Assembly (NCBI GenBank): GCA_034430415.1 | Contig: DAOUEN010000108.1 | Location: 1-15,100 of the forward strand | Direction of reading: 5' to 3' | Source: JADFUZ01 sp034430415 | GTDB taxonomy: Bacteria > Chloroflexota > Dehalococcoidia > GIF9 > AB-539-J10 | Length of the DNA stretch: 15,100 nt | Notes under the pieces: model-generated | The model's input: only the letters and a program-made list of their open reading frames with translations | What the model was told of the DNA's origin: nothing | The model's database searches: none | Position numbers and translations under genes: made by a program | Shown: positions 6,785 through 14,036 of the stretch, in pieces | How positions within the stretch are numbered: position 1 is the stretch's first letter | Layout of the letters: every line of letters begins with the position of its first letter

Positions 6785-7369
6785 ATGGCAACCCTGACGG
6801 AGATTCGAAGGTCTACAGGTTCGCGCATCGCTGACCCAATAGCAGCAGTCCTAGCTCGCACTGGCATAGGCCCAAACGCCGTTACCTCTCTTAGCTTGCT
6901 CCTGAGCATAGTTGCGGCCTACATGATTGCCAGTGGTCACTTCTTTTCCGGCGGACTCCTGATCCTGGTGTCCGGGCTCTGTGACATCCTGGACGGAGCG
7001 CTGGCTCGCGCCACCAAGAAGACTACAGCATTCGGGGCTATTCTCGATTCAACGGCTGACCGTATCTCAGAAGCGCTGATATTCTGTGCCCTGTTGATCT
7101 ACTACCTGCCAACACACGCTGCTTGGCAGTCCTTGGTGATCGTTGCCACCATGATTGGATCCTTTCTGGTTAGTTACATCAGGGCCAGAGCGGAAGGGCT
7201 GGGCCTAGCATGTCAGGTAGGTTTGTTTACCCGAGCCGAGAGAGTTATAGTATTGGCCATCGGTTTGATGGTCAACCAAGTCCCTATTGCCTTGTGGGTG
7301 CTGCTGATCTGCGTCTATGTCACCGTGGCTCAGCGGCTTGTCCACCTGCGGAGGCAAGGAAATCCTTAG
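6785..7369 (+). CDS. pgsA: CDP-alcohol phosphatidyltransferase, likely phosphatidylinositol-phosphate synthase
   Basis: This 194-residue integral membrane protein has the complete CDP-alcohol phosphotransferase signature D-x2-D-G-x2-A-R-x8-G-x3-D-x3-D at residues 67-92 (Asp67, Asp70, Gly71, Ala74, Arg75, Gly84, Asp88, Asp92), which binds the divalent metals and the CDP group. Hydrophobic stretches near 33-48, 55-66, 95-109, 115-131, 154-164 and 168-181 indicate about six membrane helices. FGAILDSTADRIS and SYIRARAEGLG resemble mycobacterial phosphatidylinositol-phosphate synthase, which joins inositol-1-phosphate to CDP-diacylglycerol. The upstream inositol-phosphate synthase supports that acceptor. 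Phosphatidylglycerophosphate synthase is the alternative from general family membership. ATG 6785 has AAGGAA 4 nt upstream. The gap to ino1 is 115 bp and the gap to purA only 9 bp. Confidence 0.85.
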   Translation: MATLTEIRRSTGSRIADPIAAVLARTGIGPNAVTSLSLLLSIVAAYMIASGHFFSGGLLILVSGLCDILDGALARATKKTTAFGAILDSTADRISEALIFCALLIYYLPTHAAWQSLVIVATMIGSFLVSYIRARAEGLGLACQVGLFTRAERVIVLAIGLMVNQVPIALWVLLICVYVTVAQRLVHLRRQGNP

Positions 7370-7378
7370 GGGGTCCAG

Positions 7379-8665
7379 ATGTCTGTTGTAGCTCTTGTAG
7401 GAGGGCAGTGGGGCGACGAGGGGAAGGGAAAGGTGATCGATTCCTTGGCTGAGAAGGCCAAGATGGTGATTCGCTTTTCAGGGGGTGACAATGCAGGCCA
7501 TACGGCGATCAATCCGTACGGCGAGTTCAAGCTACATCTCATACCTTCGGGCGTTTTCCATCCCCATGTGATCTGCATTATCGGCAACGGTGTGGCTGTC
7601 AACCCGGCAGTCCTTCTCAAGGAGATAGAAGAACTTCGGGGCCGGGGTGTCGAGGTAAACAATCTCCTGGTTAGCGACCGTGCCCACCTCGTCATGCCCT
7701 ACCATACCCTTCTGGATGGATTGGAGGAGGAAAGGCGAGGGAAGGGAGCTTTGGGCACGACCCGGAGAGGCATTGGTCCCGCCTTTGCCGACAAGGTGGC
7801 TCGCATAGGAATCCGCACTGGAGACCTGCTAGACAAAGACGCCTTTTACCGCCAGCTCACCTCAACCCTCGAGTTCAAGAATGCTATCCTTGCCAAGCTA
7901 TATGAGCACCCCCCTTTGTCATTGGAGGAGATATTCCAACAGTATTGCCGCTACGCCGAGCAGCTGGCACCGTTTATTAGGGAGACCGAGACCACAATTC
8001 ACCAGGCTCTGGCCAAAGGAGAGTCAATTCTATTGGAGGGGGCGCAGGGAACTCTGCTTGACCCCGATTTCGGCACCTATCCATATGTGACCTCATCTTC
8101 TCCGCTCGTCGGAGGAGGTTCCCAGGGGACAGGCATAGGCCCTATGGAGATTAGCCGCGCCGTTGGAGTATTCAAGGCCTATAGCACCAGAGTCGGTGGC
8201 GGACCTATGCCTACGGAACTGAAGGATGACGTGGGCGAGCTGATCCGGGAGAAAGCCAAGGAGTACGGTACTACCACAGGCAGGCCAAGAAGATGTGGCT
8301 GGTTTGACGCTGTGGCGGGCCGGCTCAGTGTTCAAGTAAACAGCCTCAGTGACATAGCCTTGACCCACCTCGACATCTTCGACGGCTTCCCTTCAGTCAG
8401 GATATGTACCGCCTATAGGCTCGACAACAAGACACTTGACTACTTCCCCAGCAACGCCACCGCACTGGAGAGGTGCCAGCCCGTGTACGAAGAATTGCCC
8501 GGATGGCAGGAATCAATAGCAGACACGCGGGACCTGGAGAGCCTGCCACAACAGGCTCGCCGCTACGTAGCAAGGATCGAAGACCTTCTCTCGTGCCCTA
8601 TCAGCTTCATCGCGGTGGGGCCAGCGCGGGAGCAAGTCGTAGAGGTGAAGCCTATCCTTCCCTGA
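7379..8665 (+). CDS. purA: Adenylosuccinate synthetase
   Basis: The 428-residue enzyme condenses IMP with aspartate using GTP to form adenylosuccinate, the first step from IMP to AMP. It is full length for the bacterial family. Residues 8-18 (GGQWGDEGKGK) form the GTP-binding loop with catalytic Asp13; GGDNAGHT carries catalytic His41. GTTRRGIGP, the LLEGAQGTLLD block, STRVGGGP, TTTGRPRRCGWFD and the C-terminal GPAREQ follow in the expected order. ATG 7379 starts 9 bp after the phosphatidyltransferase stop, with AGGGGG about 5 nt upstream, so the two are probably co-transcribed. All catalytic landmarks I can check are intact. Another purine gene, purF, lies at the far end of the window in a separate transcription unit. 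Confidence 0.97.
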   Translation: MSVVALVGGQWGDEGKGKVIDSLAEKAKMVIRFSGGDNAGHTAINPYGEFKLHLIPSGVFHPHVICIIGNGVAVNPAVLLKEIEELRGRGVEVNNLLVSDRAHLVMPYHTLLDGLEEERRGKGALGTTRRGIGPAFADKVARIGIRTGDLLDKDAFYRQLTSTLEFKNAILAKLYEHPPLSLEEIFQQYCRYAEQLAPFIRETETTIHQALAKGESILLEGAQGTLLDPDFGTYPYVTSSSPLVGGGSQGTGIGPMEISRAVGVFKAYSTRVGGGPMPTELKDDVGELIREKAKEYGTTTGRPRRCGWFDAVAGRLSVQVNSLSDIALTHLDIFDGFPSVRICTAYRLDNKTLDYFPSNATALERCQPVYEELPGWQESIADTRDLESLPQQARRYVARIEDLLSCPISFIAVGPAREQVVEVKPILP

Positions 8666-8705
8666 CAACTCCCCGAATTCTCAGGGAAGACCTGCCCTAT
8701 CCTTT

Positions 8706-8721
8706 CTGACTGGTGCGTCAG
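8706..8721. repeat. Short inverted repeat at the purA/dapA convergence
   Basis: CTGAC and GTCAG flank a 6-nt loop (TGGTGC) in the 52-bp gap between the convergent purA and dapA stop codons, overlapping the dapA stop. No T-run follows on either strand, so it is not a standard intrinsic terminator, though it could slow polymerase from either side. A five-pair stem this short may be chance. Confidence 0.25.
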
Positions 8722-9611
8722 GGTATAGCGAGGTCAATTTTGCAGGCCTCGAGCGCTGTCCGAATAGCTGCGGCTGACTTCTCATCAGGCTCAATCAGAG
8801 GCAAGCGAGGCTTGCCCACCGGGAAGCCAAGGTAATTCAGGGAATACTTCAAAGGAACTGGGTTAGCGATAACAAACAGGGAGCCTACCAGAGGCAACAG
8901 ACGGCGATGAATGCTAGCTGCCTCCCGTGTCCTTCCCTCGAGGAACTTCTCCATCATCTCTTTCATCTGTACACCCACCAAGTGTGTAGCCACACCAACC
9001 ACACCATAACCACCCAGAGCGAGGATAAGCAGTGTATCACCGTCGTTCCCGCTATAAACGAGGAATCCTTCCCCTGTCCCCTGTATGATCTCAGCTATCT
9101 GGCGGAAGTCGCCGCTTGCTTCTTTCACGCCGATGATATTGTCGATCTGACTCAGCCTTATCACTGTATCGGCAGCGATATTGCAGGAGGTCCGTGACGG
9201 CACGTTGTACACGATACACGGCAGGCTTGTGAACCTAGCTATAGCACTGAAATGCTCAAACAAGCCCTGCTGGGTCGGGCGGTTATAGTAGGGCACTACA
9301 AGAAGACAAGCATCAACCCCGATTTTCTCCGCCTCTCTTGTCAGTTCTTGGCTTTCCCTAGTGTTGTAGTTCCCGGTGCCAGCCACCACTGCTCCACGAC
9401 CAGCCACCTCAGATTTGACCTCAGCAAAAAGCCTGAGCTTCTCGTCGGTGCTGAGAGTCGGCGACTCGCCGGTGGTACCGCAGACAACCAGTCCATCGCT
9501 GCCAGAACCGAGCAAGGCCCTGGCCAAGCTCCTCGCCTGCTGGTAATCGACCTTGCCTGCACCATCGAACGGCGTAACCATGGCGGTCAGCAAACGACCC
9601 AGTTTCTCCAT
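8718..9611 (-). CDS. dapA: 4-hydroxy-tetrahydrodipicolinate synthase
   Basis: This 297-residue TIM-barrel aldolase condenses pyruvate with aspartate semialdehyde in the diaminopimelate/lysine pathway. The Schiff-base lysine is Lys163 in IIGVKEASGD. Tyr135 (YNVPSRT), Thr46-Thr47 (GTTGE), Tyr109 (VPYYNRP) and Arg140 match the proton-relay and substrate-binding residues of the family, so it looks fully competent. Length is typical (about 290-300). ATG 9611 has AGGAGG 7 nt upstream, lying within the end of asd, and starts 2 nt after the asd stop, so translation is likely coupled. It is the last gene of the minus-strand rpsO-pnp-dapB-asd-dapA operon. Confidence 0.97.
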   Translation of the reverse strand: MEKLGRLLTAMVTPFDGAGKVDYQQARSLARALLGSGSDGLVVCGTTGESPTLSTDEKLRLFAEVKSEVAGRGAVVAGTGNYNTRESQELTREAEKIGVDACLLVVPYYNRPTQQGLFEHFSAIARFTSLPCIVYNVPSRTSCNIAADTVIRLSQIDNIIGVKEASGDFRQIAEIIQGTGEGFLVYSGNDGDTLLILALGGYGVVGVATHLVGVQMKEMMEKFLEGRTREAASIHRRLLPLVGSLFVIANPVPLKYSLNYLGFPVGKPRLPLIEPDEKSAAAIRTALEACKIDLAIP

Positions 9612-9612
9612 A

Positions 9613-10647
9613 TCAACGCCTCCTCTTCCCAGGTTTTATCACCCCCCGTTGCATTCCTTGCTCGCCAATCTGAACAGCGTTCAATGCCGCCCCCTTGCGC
9701 AAGTTGTCGGCCACCACCCACATAACCAGCCCATTGGGGTGAGAAACGTCCTTCCTGATTCTACCTACAAACACGTGGTTTGAACCGGAGGCTGCCCAGG
9801 GTTGAGGATAGAAACTGACGCTAGGGTCGTCAAGGATTCTCACACCAGGTGCTTGAGCCAGGATCTTCCTTGCCTCCTCCGGCGTCATAGACACGGCGAA
9901 TTCCACATTCACCGCTTGGCTGTGTCCAAAGTACACGGGAACGCGGACACAGGTAGCCGAGACAGCCATGTCTCTAGCATGCATTATTCTCCGTGTTTCC
10001 TCCACTATTCTCCGCTCTTCCCTAGTATATCCACTGTCCAGAAAGACATCAATTTCCGGCAACACGTTAAAGGCTATCTGATGGGAATACACATGAGGGC
10101 AAACACGACGGCCGTCCAGAACCAGTTTCGCCTGTGCTGTCAACTCCTTCAGGGCGGCAGTGCTGCCGTCCGATACCGCCTGGTAGGTGCTTATCACGAC
10201 TCGTTTTATCGGAGTGACCTTATGTAGGGGACAGAGAGCCACCGCCAGTTGGATAGCGGCCCCGCCTGGGCTGGCGATTATTCCCTTGTGGCGTTCTATG
10301 TCTTCCACATTCACCTCAGGAACCACAAGGGGTACGGCAGGATCCATTCTGAAAGCCGGACTGTCATCTATGACCACTGCGCCAGCCTCTGCAGCTAGAG
10401 GCGACAGCCTTCGGCTGGAATCTTCGCCAACAGAGAAAAAGGCAATGTCGATGTCGCGGAATACCTCCGGCTTGGCCTCCTCGACCTCGATCTTGTGATG
10501 ATTAAAGAAGAGCTTCGTGCCTGGAGAGTGTTCCAGAGCAAACAATCGCATGGAAGCCACCGGGAAGTTCCGCCGCTCCAATATCTTGACAACCTCCTGC
10601 CCCACAAGACCGGTAGCGCCAACAATAGCCACGTTGAACTCTTCCAT
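9613..10647 (-). CDS. asd: Aspartate-semialdehyde dehydrogenase-like protein lacking the catalytic Cys
   Basis: The 344-residue protein is full length and collinear with NADP-dependent aspartate-semialdehyde dehydrogenases, which make the aldehyde used by DapA and by homoserine synthesis. Conserved parts include VAIVGATGLVGQE (6-18), AFRMDP (98-103) with the phosphate-binding Arg100, PLVVPEVN, STYQAVS (153-159), FNVLPEIDVF, SATCVRVPVYFGHSQAVNVEF with His242, VFVGRIRKD and DNLRKGAALNAVQI. The catalytic segment, usually N-P-N-C-S-T, reads S-P-G-G-A-A at 126-131, so Gly129 replaces the nucleophilic Cys. The D-N-S-S/T segment reads DDSP (94-97). Codons around residue 129 (GGC GGG) are unambiguous and the frame is intact. 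Possibly it is an inactive or repurposed paralogue; the operon position beside dapA and dapB would otherwise predict normal activity. ATG 10647 starts 8 bp after the dapB stop with only a weak AAGAG upstream. Confidence 0.9.
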   Translation of the reverse strand: MEEFNVAIVGATGLVGQEVVKILERRNFPVASMRLFALEHSPGTKLFFNHHKIEVEEAKPEVFRDIDIAFFSVGEDSSRRLSPLAAEAGAVVIDDSPAFRMDPAVPLVVPEVNVEDIERHKGIIASPGGAAIQLAVALCPLHKVTPIKRVVISTYQAVSDGSTAALKELTAQAKLVLDGRRVCPHVYSHQIAFNVLPEIDVFLDSGYTREERRIVEETRRIMHARDMAVSATCVRVPVYFGHSQAVNVEFAVSMTPEEARKILAQAPGVRILDDPSVSFYPQPWAASGSNHVFVGRIRKDVSHPNGLVMWVVADNLRKGAALNAVQIGEQGMQRGVIKPGKRRR

Positions 10648-10655
10648 TACTCTTG

Positions 10656-11453
10656 CTACAACTCCAGCAGAACGTCCAATCCATGAACCAGACCTTTGTG
10701 CGTCGTAGCTTTCTTGACTGCCAGAACAACTCCCGGCGTATACGATTCCCGGCTTATGACTTCATGGTGCAGACTCAGAGTCTCGCCCTTGCCGCTAAGT
10801 ATAACCTCCTGCCCCGCCATGAATCCTGGCAATCTCAAACTGTGGATAGCTATGCCATCGATTTCCCCTCCTCTGGAATTGCGGATCACCTCCCTCTCAG
10901 TCTTGGGATAGAGGAAAGGTCCGCCATGAGCTTCCAGCATAGCCCTGGCTGTTGTAATTGCTGTTCCCGAGGGAGCGTCAATCTTCTTGTCATGGTGCAT
11001 CTCTACAATCTCAACATTGTCAAAGAACCTCGCGGCAACCTTTGCCAAATGCATCAGGAGCACTGCTCCCATGGAGAAATTGGACGCCACCACAGCACAC
11101 ACATCATTGACACGGCACAGCTCTCCAAACTCCTCCAGGTTCTCCTCGGACAGACCGGAGGTCCCTATGACCATGTTGACTTTGTGTCTAAGCGAGATTC
11201 GCGCCGCCGCCGCACAGGCTTCGGCATTGGTGAAATCCACCACTACGTCAGGGTTACAGCTTCTCAGAAGAGCGCTTAAGTCAGAGGAGAATGGTATGAG
11301 TTCTGAAGTCTCGGGGAGCGGCAGGTACTTCTGAGTTACCCTCTTCTCGACAGCACCCACTACCTTCAGTTCAGGGTCGTTGTGCACAGCCTTGGTCACC
11401 TCTCGCCCCATCTTTCCCAAGGCTCCATTGATGACTACCCTTATCGCTTCCAT
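10656..11453 (-). CDS. dapB: 4-hydroxy-tetrahydrodipicolinate reductase
   Basis: This 265-residue NAD(P)H-dependent enzyme reduces the DapA product to tetrahydrodipicolinate. The N-terminal Rossmann motif NGALGKMG (9-16), VDFTNAEA (72-79), GTSG (97-100), ASNFSMGA (123-130) and the substrate-binding block EMHHDKKIDAPSGTA (151-165; His153, His154, Lys157) are all present in order, and the C-terminal AxKKATTHKGLVxGLD matches the family end. ATG 11453 is preferred because the cofactor domain starts right after it; a GTG at 11471 is in frame but would add six residues. The G-rich stretch (GGGGGG) about 9 nt upstream is the only ribosome-binding-like sequence. It follows pnp by 29 bp and precedes asd by 8 bp. 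Confidence 0.96.
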   Translation of the reverse strand: MEAIRVVINGALGKMGREVTKAVHNDPELKVVGAVEKRVTQKYLPLPETSELIPFSSDLSALLRSCNPDVVVDFTNAEACAAAARISLRHKVNMVIGTSGLSEENLEEFGELCRVNDVCAVVASNFSMGAVLLMHLAKVAARFFDNVEIVEMHHDKKIDAPSGTAITTARAMLEAHGGPFLYPKTEREVIRNSRGGEIDGIAIHSLRLPGFMAGQEVILSGKGETLSLHHEVISRESYTPGVVLAVKKATTHKGLVHGLDVLLEL

Positions 11454-11482
11454 GATGCGCACCCCCCGCACGCAGATGTAGC

Positions 11483-13690
11483 CTACCTGTTGCTGCCGTA
11501 GTTGCTACGCTGCCCAGGTCTGTTCTGCGGACGAGAACGGCCATAGTTCGACTGTTTCCCCGAACGACGCTCCTGAGAGAATGAGTCCTTTGCCCCGGCA
11601 GCGCCCGGGCTTGGGACCTTATCCAATAGTGCTCTTCGGGACAAGTTAATCCTGCCCAGGCTGTCAATCTCGACAACTTTGACCGTTATCTCGTCGCCAA
11701 GCTTGACCACGTCCTCAACCTGGGCCACACGGTAGTCAGCAAGCTGACTAATGTGGACCAAACCCTCCTTGCCAGGCAGAATCTCCACCATGGCGCCAAA
11801 ATTTAGAACCCGGCTCACTTTTCCCGTATAGACATCGTCCACCTTCACATTGCGGGTCAATTCCTCTATTCTCCTGATTGCCTCTCGAGTCGCCTCTTCG
11901 TTCGACGAGCCGATAACCACGGTGCCATCGTTCTTTATGTCAATGGTCGTCTTGGTATCCTCTATGATGGACCTTATGGTTCTACCACCCGGACCGATAA
12001 CACTGCCAATCTTGCTCGCGTCGATAGTCATCTCATACATCCTGGGAGCGTACGGGCTGAGCTCAGGGCGACTGGACCTGATAGTCTGTGCCATCTTGTC
12101 CAGTATATCGAGGCGAGCCTGACGAGCCCTATCAAGAGCTTCTTTCAATACGCCGAAGTCCATGCCCTTGACTTTGACATCAAGTTGCAGAGCCGTAATT
12201 CCCTTGGAGGTGCCGGCAATCTTGAAATCCATATCCCCGCAGGCATCTTCCATGCCCTCGATATCAGTCAGGATAACGTGGTCTCCATTCCCTCCACCAA
12301 TTACCCCCATGGCTATTCCTGCCACCGGCGCCTTGATGGGCACACCAGCATCCATTAGCGAAAGCGTGGAGCCACAGACACTGGCCATGGATGAACTGCC
12401 ATTGGAGCTGATAATCTCGGAAACCAGCCGAATGGTGTAGGGGAAATCGTCTTCGGAAGGCAGTATCGGGGCAACTGCTCGCTCTACCAATGCGCCGTGC
12501 CCGATCTCACGCCTGCCTGGCATCCTGAATCGCTTTACCTCCCCGGTAGAAAACGGGGGGAAGTTGTAGTGGTGCATAAAACGCTTGGTGTCCGCCAGGC
12601 CGAGTCCATCAAGCAACTGCTCCTGACGCGCTGTCCCCAGGGTGGTAATGGTCAATGCCTGAGTTTCACCCCGGCAGAACAGACCCGAGCCGTGCGTACA
12701 GGGCAGCAGCCCAACCTCGCTGCTAATAGGCCGGATCTCGTCAGCCCGCCGACCATCCACGTGCTCCTTCCTCCGCAGTATCTCTTTCCTCACGACAGCC
12801 CTGAGCCGAGTCTCAAAAGCGAATTCGATCTCGCCTTCGGAGAAGGTAGAACCTAGTTCGTGGCTCGCTTGCTGTCGCAGCGAGGCCACAGCCTCGTTCC
12901 TCCCTGATTTGCCCTGCTGTCCCAGAGCCTCATCCAGCTTATCACCCAGCAAAGCAGAAATGCTCGCCTGGAGTTCGGGGGCAATCTCTCTAGCCTCGAC
13001 TGCGACCTTAGGCTTGCCCCATTCCTGCTGGATTTCCTCCTGCAGGCTGATGATCTCCTGGTTGGCTTCGTGGCCGAATTCCAGTGCTTCAAACACCAGA
13101 TCTTCAGAACCCTCCCTGGCCCCTGCCTCCACCATCACCACAGCCTGCCTGGTGCTGGCAACAACTATGTCAAGCAAACTGTCTTCCATTTGCGGCATAG
13201 TTGGATTCAGAACTAACCTGTCACCAATATAGCCAACGCGCACCGCCGAAGCCGGGCCCGAGAATGGGATATCAGATATCGCAAGCGCGGCCGATGCCCC
13301 AATAAGAGCACAGGTGTCCGGGTTGTTTTCTTTGTCAGCCGAAAGCACTGTAGCTATGATCTGCATCTCGTGGTTGAATCCCTTGAACAGCAGTGGCCTT
13401 AGCGCCCTGTCAATAGCTCGGCAGCTGAGAGTTGCCTCTTCGCTGGGCCGCCCTTCTCGCCTGATGAAACTGCCCGGTATCTTGCCGGCAGCGTAGAGTT
13501 TCTCTTCGTATTCCACCGTTAGAGGGATAAAATCCGTCTCCCTGGCAAGCTCGTTGGCACTACAGACGGCAACCAGGACAACTGTATCCCCGTAGCGGAC
13601 CACCACAGCTCCATCCGCCTGCTGAGCTAGCTTCCCCGTCCCGATGCTAAGCGTTCGCCCACCTATGGACCGCTCAAAAACCTCTCTCAT
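11483..13690 (-). CDS. pnp: Polynucleotide phosphorylase
   Basis: The 735-residue enzyme degrades RNA 3'-to-5' with phosphate and can also add nucleotides. Domains in order are RNase PH-like 1 (about 12-145), an all-helical linker (about 200-300), catalytic RNase PH-like 2 (about 315-530), KH (about 553-612) and S1 (about 616-690). The active-site acids in TDIEGMEDACGDMD (Asp476 and Asp486) and GSSSMASVCGSTL are retained, as is GxxG in VIGPGGRTI. The last 46 residues are basic, rich in Gly, Ser, Arg and Gln, with two SNYG units, and look disordered. The ATG at 13690 overlaps the rpsO stop in an ATGA, indicating translational coupling; rpsO-pnp order is widely conserved in bacteria. dapB follows after 29 bp. 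Confidence 0.98.
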   Translation of the reverse strand: MREVFERSIGGRTLSIGTGKLAQQADGAVVVRYGDTVVLVAVCSANELARETDFIPLTVEYEEKLYAAGKIPGSFIRREGRPSEEATLSCRAIDRALRPLLFKGFNHEMQIIATVLSADKENNPDTCALIGASAALAISDIPFSGPASAVRVGYIGDRLVLNPTMPQMEDSLLDIVVASTRQAVVMVEAGAREGSEDLVFEALEFGHEANQEIISLQEEIQQEWGKPKVAVEAREIAPELQASISALLGDKLDEALGQQGKSGRNEAVASLRQQASHELGSTFSEGEIEFAFETRLRAVVRKEILRRKEHVDGRRADEIRPISSEVGLLPCTHGSGLFCRGETQALTITTLGTARQEQLLDGLGLADTKRFMHHYNFPPFSTGEVKRFRMPGRREIGHGALVERAVAPILPSEDDFPYTIRLVSEIISSNGSSSMASVCGSTLSLMDAGVPIKAPVAGIAMGVIGGGNGDHVILTDIEGMEDACGDMDFKIAGTSKGITALQLDVKVKGMDFGVLKEALDRARQARLDILDKMAQTIRSSRPELSPYAPRMYEMTIDASKIGSVIGPGGRTIRSIIEDTKTTIDIKNDGTVVIGSSNEEATREAIRRIEELTRNVKVDDVYTGKVSRVLNFGAMVEILPGKEGLVHISQLADYRVAQVEDVVKLGDEITVKVVEIDSLGRINLSRRALLDKVPSPGAAGAKDSFSQERRSGKQSNYGRSRPQNRPGQRSNYGSNR

Positions 13691-13962
13691 ACGCTACTCT
13701 TCCTCAGGCCCAGCTTGGCAGTCAGCAGGCCATATCTTCCGGGGTCTCTCCTGTTAAGATAGGTCAACATTCGTCTGCGTCGCCCCGTTAGCCTAAGGAG
13801 AGCCCGGCGCGAGTGACGGTCGTGCGAATTCGCCTTGAGGTGCTCTGTTAGCTGGCTCACTCTCTCAGTAAGCAACGCCACCTGAACTTCAGGAGAGCCA
13901 GTATCACCCTCTTTGAAACCGAAATTGGCAGTTATCTCTTTTACTTTATCCTTCTGCAACAT
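13687..13962 (-). CDS. rpsO: 30S ribosomal protein S15
   Basis: The 91-residue protein matches S15 (usually 88-90 residues), which binds the central domain of 16S rRNA. Hallmarks are EGDTGSPEVQVALLTERV, the HSRRALLRL segment, GRRRRMLTYL and the C-terminal LGLRKSS. I chose ATG 13962 because canonical S15 begins at this point; the in-frame ATG at 13972-13974 lies inside the predicted -10 box and so would not be in the transcript from that promoter. No proper ribosome-binding site precedes either start, which agrees with a near-leaderless mRNA. It overlaps pnp by 4 bp and heads the operon continuing into dapB, asd and dapA. Confidence 0.97.
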   Translation of the reverse strand: MLQKDKVKEITANFGFKEGDTGSPEVQVALLTERVSQLTEHLKANSHDRHSRRALLRLTGRRRRMLTYLNRRDPGRYGLLTAKLGLRKSSV

Positions 13963-13972
13963 AATGCCCCGC

Positions 13973-14001
13973 ATTATAGCACAACCCTCCGAGATTGACC
14001 A
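13973..14001 (-). promoter_or_regulatory. Promoter of rpsO-pnp-dap operon (near-leaderless)
   Basis: Reading the minus strand, TATAAT occupies 13978-13973 and has an upstream TGC (extended -10). TGGTCA at 14001-13996, 17 nt before it, matches the -35 consensus at four of six positions. Transcription would begin near 13966, only about 4 nt before the rpsO ATG at 13962. The -35 overlaps that of the divergent purF promoter by five bases. Confidence 0.6.
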
Positions 14002-14023
14002 AAAGGCGGCAACAATCTATAAT
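13995..14023 (+). promoter_or_regulatory. Promoter of purF (near-leaderless)
   Basis: TTGACC (13995-14000), a 17-nt spacer and a perfect TATAAT (14018-14023) make a strong sigma-70 site. Transcription would start near 14030, about 7 nt before ATG 14037. The upstream in-frame ATG at 14022 sits inside the -10 box and would be missing from the mRNA, which settles the purF start if this promoter is the one used. Confidence 0.7.
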
Positions 14024-14036
14024 GAGCCATACTTCT

